Shown piece after piece: positions 1 to 6,483 of a stretch of 11,492 nt of DNA. Source of the stretch: Pseudomonadota bacterium (GTDB taxonomy: Bacteria; Pseudomonadota; Alphaproteobacteria; Acetobacterales; Acetobacteraceae); contig JAJXSZ010000066.1 in NCBI GenBank assembly GCA_021784255.1, positions 1 to 11,492 on the forward strand. The letters run 5' to 3'. The position numbers and the translations under genes are program-made. Position 1 is the first letter of the stretch; each line of letters opens with the position of its first letter. The notes beneath the pieces are model-generated. The model was not told where the DNA came from. It did no database searches and saw only the letters and a program-made list of their open reading frames with translations.

Positions 1-826
1 GCAGCCCCGCCGCCACTGGCACGGTCAGCACCGCGAGCGCCGGCAGCCGCCAGCGCCCGAGCCGAAGCCGTTCCGCGCGCCGCGCCGTCCCCCGGCCCAG
101 CCGCGCATAGCGCGCCCGCCCGCGCACCGCGAATTCCAGCGCGAGACAGGCGAGGCACAGCAGCAGCAGCACGAAGGCCAGCACCGCCGCCGCCTGGCCG
201 TTGAACCCAGTCCGGTACTCGGCATAGATGGTGGTGGTGAAGGTACGATAGCGTAACAACGCGAAGGCGCCGAACTCGACCAGTGCGTCGAGTGCGACCA
301 GCAGCATGCCGCCGAGCAGCGCCGGGCGCAGTTGCGGCAGCACCACCCGCAGGAACACGCGCCAGCGCCCGAGGCCAAGCGCCATCGCCGCCTCCTCGAG
401 GGCCGGATCGAGCCCGCGCATCACCGCCGCCACCGGCAGATAGACCAGCGGCGTATAGGTCAGGGTCACCACCAGCCAGGCGCCGAGGAAACCTTCGAAG
501 ATCGGCGCCACCGAAACCCAGGCATAGCCGGCGACGAATGGCGGGATCGCGAGCGGGGCGGCGGCCAGCACCGCCCAGAGCCGCCGTCCCGGCAGATCGG
601 TCCGCTCCACCAGCCAGGCCGAGGCGAGCCCGAGCAACCCGGCGGCCAGCATCGCGGCGGCCATCAGCAGCAGTGTGTGCCCGAGCAGCTCGCCCACCAG
701 CGGGCGGAACAGCAGCGCACGGACCGCCGGCCAGCCCGCGCCCAGCGCGCCTGCCAGCGTCGCCAGGATCGGCAGCAGCACCAGCAGCGGGCCGATCGCC
801 GCCGCGACGGCCAGGGCCGGCGGCAT
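1..826 (-). CDS. fbpB: Iron(III) ABC transporter permease, FbpB-like, N-terminal half (partial at window edge)
   Basis: This is the inner-membrane permease of a ferric-iron-type ABC importer. It forms the channel through which iron handed over by the periplasmic binding protein is moved at the expense of ATP. It is read on the minus strand from ATG at 826-824 and stays open for 275 codons to the window edge, so the C-terminal half is missing (FbpB proteins are usually over 500 residues). Hydrophobic segments are visible at about residues 5-30, 50-73, 83-108, 113-137, 170-190 and 211-232. The EAA loop that contacts the ATPase is at about 144-173 (EEAAMALGLG, then LPQLRPALLGG), as expected for binding-protein-dependent permeases. 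The start lies 5 nt after the stop of the binding-protein gene, with no clear ribosome site, so translational coupling is likely. An ATPase gene (fbpC) probably follows outside the window. The substrate is inferred from the neighbour; a related metal or organic substrate is possible. Confidence 0.87.
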   Translation of the reverse strand, partial: MPPALAVAAAIGPLLVLLPILATLAGALGAGWPAVRALLFRPLVGELLGHTLLLMAAAMLAAGLLGLASAWLVERTDLPGRRLWAVLAAAPLAIPPFVAGYAWVSVAPIFEGFLGAWLVVTLTYTPLVYLPVAAVMRGLDPALEEAAMALGLGRWRVFLRVVLPQLRPALLGGMLLVALDALVEFGAFALLRYRTFTTTIYAEYRTGFNGQAAAVLAFVLLLLCLACLALEFAVRGRARYARLGRGTARRAERLRLGRWRLPALAVLTVPVAAGL

Positions 827-831
827 CGCGC

Positions 832-1860
832 CTAGACCAGCCCGGCCAGGCGCAGGAGCCGCGCGGCCTGCCGGTCGTCGCCGATCGCGGCGATGCTGAG
901 CGCGGGCGGGCGCAGGCTGCGCCACGGCGCCAGCAGCGGGTTCGCCGCCACGCCCGGCCGCAGCGGATACTCGAAATCGACCGCGCTCGCGGCCAGCGCC
1001 GCCTGCATCCGCGCCGACACCAGGAAGGCGAGGTAACGCTGCGCCGCCGGCTGCCGGCGCGAGGCGCTCAGCACCGCGGCGCCGCTGACATTGATCAGGT
1101 TGCCGACGTCGCCCGGGGCGAAGTGGTGCACGCGGCTCACCGTCCGCGCCAGCCCCTGCCCGCTCGCCAGCCGGCACCAGTAATAGGAGTTGACGATACC
1201 GCACGCCGCCGCGCCGCGTTCGACGGCGGTGATTACCCCCTCGTCGTCGTCGTAGAGCGTCGCGTTGGCACGCATCGCCCGCAGCCAGGCGAGCGCGGCG
1301 CCCGCCCCGTGCAGCGCCGCGATCGCGCCGATCAGCGGCAGCGTGTCGGCATCGGTCGGCGCGAAGGCAACCCGGCCGCGCCAGGCCGGCTGCGCCAGAT
1401 CCAACAGCGAAGCCGGCAGCGCCGCCGCCGCGATCCGTTGCGGATTGTAACCGAGCGCCGCATCGCGCGCCAGCACGCCGAGCCAGTGCCCGGACGGCGC
1501 GCTCCACGTCGCGGGCACCTGGGCGAGCGTCAGCGGCGCCACCGGCGCCAACATGCCCCGCGCATCGAGCAGCAGCAGCTCCGGCGAATTCTCGGTGAAA
1601 TAGACGTCGGCCGGAGAGTCGGCGCCCTCGGTCGCGAGCTGGTTGGCGATCGCCGGCGCCTCGCCCAGATGCACCCGCACGCCGATCCCGCTGGCCCGGG
1701 TGAAGGCACGGTTGACCAGGTCGACGACCTGCTGGTGCTGGGCGGCGTAAAGCACCAGCGGCGCCGCGCGCGCCGTGCCTGCGGCGATGAACGGCGTCGC
1801 GAGCAGGCTGCCGCCACCGGTCAGGGCGGCCCGGCGCGAGAGGGGCACGGCGGTCTCCAT
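832..1860 (-). CDS. fbpA: Periplasmic iron(III)-binding protein of an ABC transporter (FbpA-like)
   Basis: This exported protein of 342 residues (if ATG at 1860 is used) captures ferric iron in the periplasm and delivers it to the permease encoded next to it. The N-terminus has an RR pair followed by a hydrophobic stretch (SRRAALTGGG, about residues 8-30) and a likely cleavage site after TARA near residue 32. This resembles a Tat-type signal, although the motif is incomplete. The mature start LVLYAAQH matches the FbpA first strand with its iron-ligand His (H42 here). The adjacent tyrosines that bind iron in FbpA are present as Y226-Y227 in NSYYW. Length fits the family. A GTG at 1848-1846 is an attractive alternative start: TGGAG at 1859-1855 lies 6 nt before it, whereas the ATG directly abuts a palindrome and has no ribosome site. 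C220 and C228 bracket the tyrosine pair. Transcription probably begins at the promoter just upstream and is iron-controlled (inference). Confidence 0.88.
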   Translation of the reverse strand: METAVPLSRRAALTGGGSLLATPFIAAGTARAAPLVLYAAQHQQVVDLVNRAFTRASGIGVRVHLGEAPAIANQLATEGADSPADVYFTENSPELLLLDARGMLAPVAPLTLAQVPATWSAPSGHWLGVLARDAALGYNPQRIAAAALPASLLDLAQPAWRGRVAFAPTDADTLPLIGAIAALHGAGAALAWLRAMRANATLYDDDEGVITAVERGAAACGIVNSYYWCRLASGQGLARTVSRVHHFAPGDVGNLINVSGAAVLSASRRQPAAQRYLAFLVSARMQAALAASAVDFEYPLRPGVAANPLLAPWRSLRPPALSIAAIGDDRQAARLLRLAGLV

Positions 1861-1877
1861 TTGCGAACGCTTCGCAA
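1861..1877. promoter_or_regulatory. 17-bp palindrome, candidate Fur/Mur-type operator of the fbp genes
   Basis: The sequence TTGCGAA-CGC-TTCGCAA is a perfect 7-3-7 inverted repeat. It sits between the proposed -10 element and the coding region of the iron-binding-protein gene, over or just after the expected transcription start. Its TTGCGA/TCGCAA half-sites resemble the TGC-rich boxes described for alphaproteobacterial Fur/Mur proteins and do not resemble the E. coli Fur box. Identity of the regulator is inferred from this resemblance and from the iron-transport genes it precedes. A site for an unrelated repressor cannot be excluded. Confidence 0.5.
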
Positions 1878-1880
1878 TTG

Positions 1881-1909
1881 CAGCTATCGCGGGCCAGCCG
1901 CCCTGTCAA
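1881..1909 (-). promoter_or_regulatory. Sigma-70-like promoter for the fbp genes
   Basis: On the minus strand a perfect -35 hexamer TTGACA lies at 1909-1904. After 17 nt comes TAGCTG at 1886-1881, or with 15 nt spacing GATAGC at 1888-1883. Both -10 candidates are poor, so the promoter may need help or be weak. A start about 7 nt downstream would fall in the palindrome at 1861-1877, the arrangement expected for a repressor that blocks initiation. Confidence 0.45.
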
Positions 1910-2019
1910 GCACGCGCCCGTAGCCAGCCGCGAGCAGACGCCCCCGCCGAACGCCGCCCGGCCCCCTTGCCGCCCGCGCCTCCCCCCCATAGCTTCGCCG
2001 CGCCAGACCGGGGAATCCC

Positions 2020-2793
2020 ATGCCAAAGCTCGCCGCCAATCTTTCCATGATGTTCAACGAGGTGCCATTCCTCGACCGGTTCGCGGCGGCGGCAAGGGCC
2101 GGCTTCAAGGCGGTCGAGTTCCTGTTTCCCTACGAGTATCCGGCCGCCGAGTTGGCCCGGCGCCTCGCCGATAACGGCCTCACCCAGGCGCTGTTCAACA
2201 TGCCGCCGGGCGACTGGGCCAAGGGCGAGCGCGGCCTCGCCGCGCTGCCGGGGCGGGTCCAGGAGTTCCGCGACGGCGTCGCCCGCGCGCTCGACTACGC
2301 CGCGGCCCTGGATTGCAAGCTCGTGCACATGATGGCCGGCATCCCGCCGCAGGGCACCGCGCCCGCCACCGCGGCGGCACTCTACGCGAGCAACCTCGCC
2401 TGGGCCGCGGAACGCGCCGCCGGCGTGCGCCTCGCCATCGAGCCGATCAACCACCGCGACATGCCCGGTTTTTATCTCAACACCATGCAGCAGGCCGCTG
2501 ATATAATTGCCGGGATCGGTGCCGAGCGCGTCGGCCTGCAATTCGACGTCTATCATTGCCAGGTGACCGAGGGCGACGTCACCAAGCGCATGGAGCGCTT
2601 CCTGCCGATCGTCGCCCACATGCAGATCGCCGACGTCCCCGCGCGCAACGAGCCCGGCACCGGCGAACTCGGCTGGGCCTACATCTTCCGCCGCATGGAC
2701 GAACTCGGCTACCAGGGCTGGGTCGGCTGCGAATACCGCCCCGCCGGCGAGACCGTGGCCGGCCTCGCCTGGCGTCAGAGCTTCGCCGTCTAA
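2020..2793 (+). CDS. hyi: Hydroxypyruvate isomerase
   Basis: This 257-residue protein of the xylose-isomerase-like TIM-barrel family interconverts hydroxypyruvate and tartronate semialdehyde in the cytoplasm, a step in glyoxylate and glycolate use. The N-terminus (MPKLAANLSMMFNEVPFLDR) and length are typical of Hyi. Expected metal and catalytic acids are visible: E141 in AIEPINHRD, D176 in QFDVYH, H200/Q202 in AHMQIAD and E238 in GCEYRP. The start at 2020 has a weak GGGGAA about 5 nt upstream. The gene is divergent from the fbp genes, with 159 nt between them, and it is followed after 23 nt by glxR, which reduces its product; the two are very probably one operon. The glyoxylate carboligase gene that usually accompanies them is not in the window. 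OtnI, a 2-oxo-tetronate isomerase of the same family, is the main alternative function. Confidence 0.9.
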   Translation: MPKLAANLSMMFNEVPFLDRFAAAARAGFKAVEFLFPYEYPAAELARRLADNGLTQALFNMPPGDWAKGERGLAALPGRVQEFRDGVARALDYAAALDCKLVHMMAGIPPQGTAPATAAALYASNLAWAAERAAGVRLAIEPINHRDMPGFYLNTMQQAADIIAGIGAERVGLQFDVYHCQVTEGDVTKRMERFLPIVAHMQIADVPARNEPGTGELGWAYIFRRMDELGYQGWVGCEYRPAGETVAGLAWRQSFAV

Positions 2794-2816
2794 CGCGTCG
2801 ATATCAGGAGATTCCC

Positions 2817-3692
2817 ATGCAGATCGGCTTTATCGGCCTCGGCATCATGGGCCGCCCCATGGCGCTCAACCTCAAGGCCGCCGGCCACGAGCTCTTCATC
2901 CCCGAACGTCCCAGCCTGACGCCGGAGCTGCGCGCCGCTGCCACGGTCTGCGCCGACGCCGCCGCGGTTGCCGGACGCTCCGAGGTGGTCATCACCATGG
3001 TGCCGGACACGCCGGACGTGGAGCAGGTGCTGTTCGGCCCGCGCGGCGTCGCCGAGGGGCTGCGCAAGGACAGCCTGCTGATCGACATGTCCTCGATCTC
3101 GCCGATCGCCACGCGCGGTTTCGCGGCGCGGATCGAGGCGGCCGGCGGCCAGTGGCTCGATGCGCCGGTGTCCGGCGGCGAGGTTGGCGCCAGGAACGCA
3201 AGCCTGACCATCATGGTCGGCGGCGCCGCCGCGGCCTTCGCCCGCGCCCGGCCGCTGTTCGAGGCCATGGGCCGGAACATCACCCATGTCGGCGAGGCGC
3301 CCGGCGCCGGCCAGGTCTGCAAGGTCGCCAACCAGATCATCGTGGCGCTCAACATCCAGGCGGTCGCCGAGGCGCTCACCTTCGCGCGCAAGGCCGGCGC
3401 CGACCCCGCCGCGGTGCGCCAGGCGCTGATGGGCGGCTTCGCCTCGTCGCGGATTCTCGAGGTACACGCCGAGCGCATGCTCAACCGCAGCTTCGCGCCG
3501 GGATTTCGCATCCGCCTGCACCAGAAGGACCTCAACCTCGCCCTCGGCTCGGCGCGCGACATGGGCATGGCGCTGCCCAACACCGCGATCGCGCAGCAGA
3601 TGTTTTCCGCGGTCGCGGCCCAGGGCGGCGCGGATCTCGATCATTCGGCACTGGTCCAGGCGATCGAGACCCTGGCGGGTCTCGGAACATAA
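2817..3692 (+). CDS. glxR: 2-hydroxy-3-oxopropionate (tartronate semialdehyde) reductase
   Basis: This 291-residue member of the 3-hydroxyisobutyrate dehydrogenase superfamily most likely reduces tartronate semialdehyde to D-glycerate with NAD(P)H, feeding glyoxylate-derived carbon into glycolysis. The Rossmann motif GLGIMG is at residues 7-12, the substrate loop DAPVSGG at 115-121, the catalytic lysine is K169 in GAGQVCKVANQ, and the C-terminal helical domain carries HQKDLN around K237. An Arg at position 31, after the second beta strand, is compatible with NADPH use. The frame is open further upstream, but ATG at 2817 is clearly the start because CAGGAG at 2805-2810 lies 6 nt before it and the protein then begins with the expected MQIGFIGLG. 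It follows hyi by 23 nt, which supports the substrate over hydroxyisobutyrate. No convincing terminator follows it. Confidence 0.88.
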   Translation: MQIGFIGLGIMGRPMALNLKAAGHELFIPERPSLTPELRAAATVCADAAAVAGRSEVVITMVPDTPDVEQVLFGPRGVAEGLRKDSLLIDMSSISPIATRGFAARIEAAGGQWLDAPVSGGEVGARNASLTIMVGGAAAAFARARPLFEAMGRNITHVGEAPGAGQVCKVANQIIVALNIQAVAEALTFARKAGADPAAVRQALMGGFASSRILEVHAERMLNRSFAPGFRIRLHQKDLNLALGSARDMGMALPNTAIAQQMFSAVAAQGGADLDHSALVQAIETLAGLGT

Positions 3693-3740
3693 ATACCGCG
3701 TCATAAATTTGTCAGTCGTCTCGCCCCCTGCGATTAACCG

Positions 3741-3769
3741 TTGAACAGGTTTTCGCGGGCTCCTATGGT
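3741..3769 (+). promoter_or_regulatory. Sigma-70-like promoter for the XRE regulator gene
   Basis: TTGAAC at 3741-3746 and TATGGT at 3764-3769 are separated by exactly 17 nt, and each matches four of six consensus positions. Transcription would start near 3776, leaving a leader of about 160 nt before the regulator's start codon. The surrounding 3689-3755 stretch is distinctly more AT-rich than the rest of the window, as promoter DNA often is. Confidence 0.5.
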
Positions 3770-3775
3770 GACGAC

Positions 3776-3934
3776 CTGAGGTTGCCGAATCGGCGCGAGG
3801 CTCGCGCCGGCGGTGCGGGTGGGGTGTCACCCGAAGACGAGCATGACGATCCGGCAAGAAATGCCGGGGAGTTCTGCCTGAGCGCGTGACACGCACGGGC
3901 CCGAAAACCGCGGCCCGCCGCACTGGAGAGGAGC
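3776..3934 (+). promoter_or_regulatory. Structured leader with four successive stem-loops upstream of the XRE gene
   Basis: Four inverted repeats occur in order. CGGCGCGA/TCGCGCCG (3791-3798 and 3802-3809) is a perfect 8-bp stem with a 3-nt loop. CGGGTG/CACCCG (3816-3821 and 3828-3833) has 6 bp and a 6-nt loop. CCGGCA/TGCCGG (3851-3856 and 3862-3867) has 6 bp and a 5-nt loop. CGGGCC/GGCCCG (3896-3901 and 3912-3917) has 6 bp and a 10-nt loop. None is followed by a T run, so they do not look like intrinsic terminators. The strong ribosome site GGAGAGGAG at 3924-3932 comes just after the last stem. I recognise no known riboswitch class. Short GC-rich stems arise easily by chance in such DNA, so only the succession and spacing are suggestive. 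Confidence 0.35.
3843..3881 (+). CDS. Possible 12-codon leader peptide in the XRE leader
   Basis: A very short frame, ATG to TGA, encodes MTIRQEMPGSSA inside the putative leader and spans the third stem-loop. There is only a weak purine stretch before it and no run of a particular amino acid that would indicate attenuation. It is listed because it is the only short frame overlapping a hairpin in the leader; it is most likely fortuitous. Confidence 0.12.
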   Translation: MTIRQEMPGSSA

Positions 3935-4816
3935 ATGTCGATGCGGTTTACCGAAGTCGGACAGCAGTTGCGGGCCTACCGCCTCGAATCCGGCCTGCGC
4001 GCCGAGGAAATCGCCGCCCGTCTGGGCGTTTCCCGCGCCGCGCTCTATCGCTACGAGAAGGGTGAGGTCATCAAGCTGGATACCATCCAGCGCCTGGCCG
4101 AGTTGCTGAAGATCTCGCCGCTGTCATTGCTTGGCATCGGCGTCGAGTACTACGCCCGCCCGGTCGGCTATTTCGAGCGCATGCGCCAGGCCGAGGAGAC
4201 CGCCGACCAAATCCTGCAGGTCGCGGAGCCGGTCTCCTACCTCACCACCACCGACCGCTTCGACCAGGCGCTCGCCGCCGCCTTCGAGGAAACCGCCTCC
4301 CAGGCCACCACCGAGCGCGGTGCCCTGGTCGCCGCCGGCGAGCAGATCCTCGGCATCCTCGCCGCCCGCAAGCGGCTCTATGGCCAGCGCCGCCCCTCCA
4401 TCATCTGCATGATGTCGGCCGGGCGCATCCGCTCCTTCCTCGAGCTTGGCGTCGGCGGGGCGCTGCCGCTGTCGGACCGGCTGCGCCGCCAGTGCCGCGA
4501 CGTCGCCGCGGCTGAGGTCGAGCACGTCGCCGCGCTGATGGAAGCCGAGCCGATGGGCCTGCAATTCGGCCTGCTGGCGACGGTCGAGCCGCCGGGACCG
4601 TTCAAGATCCTGCGCGCGCGCGACCGCGCCACCCTCGCCATCAACGCGCATCGCTGCGACAGCGGCCCGGGCCAGGCGCCCGGCATCGCCATGCTGACCA
4701 GCGCCGACGAGGCCCTGGCCTCGCACCAGCGCGCCGCCGAGGGGCTGTGGCGCGAGGCGCTCAAGGGCGCGCAGGGAGCGGCGAAGCTGCGCGGCCTCAT
4801 CCCCGCCTTCGCCTGA
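3935..4816 (+). CDS. XRE-family transcriptional regulator with a C-terminal putative sensor domain
   Basis: This is a DNA-binding regulator of 293 residues. An XRE/Cro-type helix-turn-helix occupies about residues 8-66 (QQLRAYRLESG, AEEIAARLGVSRAALYRYEKGE). The remaining 220 residues have no Cys/His metal cluster and no recognised catalytic motif. The end (MLTSADEAL then HQRAAEGLWREALKG, 253-278) resembles the C-terminal ends of effector-binding domains of transcription factors, so a small-molecule sensor is plausible but not shown. The start at 3935 has an excellent ribosome site GGAGAGGAG 2-10 nt before it; ATG at 3941 is a possible internal alternative. It is separated from glxR by 242 nt, with its own promoter and a structured leader, and from alaX by 60 nt. 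Its targets are unknown; the glyoxylate genes before it or the sulfur genes after it are the nearest candidates. Confidence 0.82.
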   Translation: MSMRFTEVGQQLRAYRLESGLRAEEIAARLGVSRAALYRYEKGEVIKLDTIQRLAELLKISPLSLLGIGVEYYARPVGYFERMRQAEETADQILQVAEPVSYLTTTDRFDQALAAAFEETASQATTERGALVAAGEQILGILAARKRLYGQRRPSIICMMSAGRIRSFLELGVGGALPLSDRLRRQCRDVAAAEVEHVAALMEAEPMGLQFGLLATVEPPGPFKILRARDRATLAINAHRCDSGPGQAPGIAMLTSADEALASHQRAAEGLWREALKGAQGAAKLRGLIPAFA

Positions 4817-4841
4817 TCGCGGCAAAGCGGCGGCCCGAGGC

Positions 4842-4870
4842 TGGGCAGCGGCCGGCGGCGCCTCTATGGT
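4842..4870 (+). promoter_or_regulatory. Promoter positioned for a leaderless alaX transcript
   Basis: TGGGCA at 4842-4847 (four of six -35 matches) and TATGGT at 4865-4870 (four of six -10 matches) are 17 nt apart. The -10 hexamer ends only 6 nt before the alaX ATG, so transcription would begin at or within a base or two of the start codon. No ribosome site is seen before that ATG, which agrees with a leaderless message. The same TATGGT hexamer occurs in the XRE promoter. Confidence 0.42.
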
Positions 4871-4876
4871 CGCGGC

Positions 4877-5590
4877 ATGACCGAACGTCTCTTCATGGCC
4901 GACGCCGGACGGCGCCGGGTCAGCGCTGCCGTGCTCGCCGCCACGCCGGAAGGCGTCGTTCTCGACCGCACCGTCTTCTATGCCCGCGGCGGCGGCCAGC
5001 CGGGCGACACCGGCCGGCTGGTCTGGGACGGCGGCGAGACCGCCATCGCCGACACGATCAAGGGCGAGGGCGAGACCATCGTCCATCTCCCCGCGCCCGG
5101 CGCGGCGCTGCCGGCGGTGGGGGTGACGGTCGAGGCGGTGCTCGACTGGGAGCGCCGCTTCGCCCATATGCGCATGCACACCGCGATGCACCTGCTCTGC
5201 GCCGCCATTCCCGGCGCCGCGGTGACCGGCGGGTCGGTCGGCGCCGAGCGCTCCCGCCTCGATTTCGACCTGCCCGACCCGCCCGCCCGGGAAGCGATCG
5301 AGGAACGCCTCAACGCGCTGATCGCCGGCGACCACGCGGTCAGCGTCGAGTGGGTCGACGAGGCTGTGCTCGACACCAATCCCGGCCTGGTGCGCACCCT
5401 CTCGGTCAAGCCGCCGCGCGGCACCGGGCGGTTGCGGCTGGTGCGCATCGGCACCGGCGAGCCGCCGGTCGACCTGCAGCCCTGCGGCGGCACGCATGTC
5501 GCGCGCACCGGCGAGATCGGCCGCATCAGCGTGCTCAAGATCGAAAACAAGGGCCGGCAGAATCGCCGCATCGCCATCGCCCTGGCATAA
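4877..5590 (+). CDS. alaX: Alanyl-tRNA editing protein AlaX
   Basis: This is a free-standing editing enzyme of 237 residues, homologous to the editing domain of alanyl-tRNA synthetase. It hydrolyses mischarged Ser-tRNA(Ala) (and Gly in some families) in the cytoplasm, protecting translation fidelity. The zinc site characteristic of the family is complete: HTAMH gives H101 and H105, and CGGTH gives C203 and H207. GGGQPGD at 38-44 is the conserved N-terminal editing-domain motif. Length fits the medium AlaX type, which lacks the synthetase catalytic and C-terminal domains. ATG at 4877 has no ribosome site but lies 6 nt after a -10-like hexamer. sseA follows after 35 nt. No functional link to the sulfur genes is obvious beyond shared handling of small amino acids, and co-transcription is an inference. 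Confidence 0.9.
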   Translation: MTERLFMADAGRRRVSAAVLAATPEGVVLDRTVFYARGGGQPGDTGRLVWDGGETAIADTIKGEGETIVHLPAPGAALPAVGVTVEAVLDWERRFAHMRMHTAMHLLCAAIPGAAVTGGSVGAERSRLDFDLPDPPAREAIEERLNALIAGDHAVSVEWVDEAVLDTNPGLVRTLSVKPPRGTGRLRLVRIGTGEPPVDLQPCGGTHVARTGEIGRISVLKIENKGRQNRRIAIALA

Positions 5591-5625
5591 CGCCCGCCCC
5601 TAGGGAAACCCGTCCAAGGAGTCGC

Positions 5626-6462
5626 ATGGACCCCGTGATCACCGCCGCCGAGCTCACGTCCGGCCTCGGCCAACCCGGTCTCGTCGTGCTGGAAGCGACG
5701 AAATACCTGCCCGGCGAGCCCGGCAACCCGGCCGCCGAGTTCGCCGCGGCGCGCATCCCCGGCGCGCGCTATTTCGATGTCGATCTGATTGCCGACACCG
5801 ACTCGCCGCTGCCGCACATGCTCCCGGCGCCCGGCCGCTTCGCCCACCTGGTCGGGCAGCTCGGCATCGGCAACGACACCGACATCGTCGTCTACGACCG
5901 CGGCCCGATGTTCTGGGCCTCGCGCGTGTGGTGGATGTTCGGCGTCATGGGTCACGACCGCGTGCGCGTGCTGGATGGCGGCTGGACCGCCTGGCGTGCC
6001 GCCAGCGGCCCGGTCGAGACCGGCGTTCCCGCCGTACCGATGGCCGCGAGCTTCGTGCCCTCGCCGCGCACCGCGCGCGTGCGCGGCGTCGGCGACCTCA
6101 TCGCCAATCTCGCGAGCCAGGCGGAGCAGGTGGTCGACGCCCGCGCCGCGGCGCGCTTCCATGCCCAGGCGCCGGAGTTCCGCCCCGGGCTGCGCAGCGG
6201 CCACATTCCCGGCGCCGTGAACCTGCCCGCGGCCAGCCTGATCGGCGCCGACCGGACCATGCTCCCGGTGACCGAGCTGCGGGCGCGGCTTGCCGCCGCC
6301 GGCATCGACGCCAGCCGGCCGGTCGTCGCCTCCTGCGGCAGCGGCGTCTCGGCGACGCTGATCACGCTCGCCATGGTGCGCGCCGGCCTCGGCCCGGGCG
6401 CCGTCTATGACGGCTCCTGGACCGAATGGGGCGGCCGGCACGACCTGCCCCTCGAGACCTGA
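5626..6462 (+). CDS. sseA: 3-mercaptopyruvate sulfurtransferase
   Basis: This 278-residue two-domain rhodanese moves the sulfur of 3-mercaptopyruvate onto a thiol or cyanide acceptor, leaving pyruvate, in the cytoplasm. The N-terminal inactive rhodanese domain spans about 4-130 and includes ARIPGARYFDVD and VVYDRGPMFWASRVWWMF. The C-terminal catalytic domain (about 155-278) has RSGHIPGAVNLP and the active-site loop CGSGVSA with catalytic C237. The CG-S-GV pattern favours mercaptopyruvate over thiosulfate as donor, because classical thiosulfate rhodaneses have CRxGx[R/T]. The open frame extends far upstream inside alaX, but ATG at 5626 is the start: AAGGAG at 5616-5621 lies 4 nt before it. metC follows after 21 nt, which suggests a shared sulfur amino acid operon. 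Confidence 0.92.
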   Translation: MDPVITAAELTSGLGQPGLVVLEATKYLPGEPGNPAAEFAAARIPGARYFDVDLIADTDSPLPHMLPAPGRFAHLVGQLGIGNDTDIVVYDRGPMFWASRVWWMFGVMGHDRVRVLDGGWTAWRAASGPVETGVPAVPMAASFVPSPRTARVRGVGDLIANLASQAEQVVDARAAARFHAQAPEFRPGLRSGHIPGAVNLPAASLIGADRTMLPVTELRARLAAAGIDASRPVVASCGSGVSATLITLAMVRAGLGPGAVYDGSWTEWGGRHDLPLET

Positions 6463-6483
6463 CAGAAAAGGAAAATCGCCAAC

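Larger units (their letters stand above)
1861..2019. other. Divergent intergenic region between the fbp genes and hyi
   Basis: This 159-bp gap holds the fbp promoter and palindrome in its left half. The right half is a C-rich stretch (about 1940-1990) with no clear -35/-10 pair for hyi. ATAGCT at 1989-1994 is the nearest -10-like element on the plus strand and is weak. Any regulator binding the palindrome could also affect hyi, but the distance to hyi makes that uncertain. Confidence 0.4.

Noticed and set aside
283..1923. Plus-strand open frame across the fbp genes
   Set aside because: It is Arg/Pro/Ala-rich and domain-free. The minus strand here encodes a clear permease and binding protein with the EAA loop and iron-ligand tyrosines.
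3733..3746. TTAACCGTTGAAC considered as a CtrA-type site
   Set aside because: Only one half-site matches, the second TTAA is absent, and the same bases are better explained by the -35 element of the XRE promoter.
3791..3809. 8-bp stem-loop after glxR considered as an intrinsic terminator
   Set aside because: It is followed by a G-rich stretch with no T run, and it lies downstream of the XRE promoter, so it was placed in the leader instead.
3776..3934. XRE leader considered as a known riboswitch (SAM-II, ZTP, glycine)
   Set aside because: By eye the conserved core sequences of these classes are not present. A covariance-model search would settle it.
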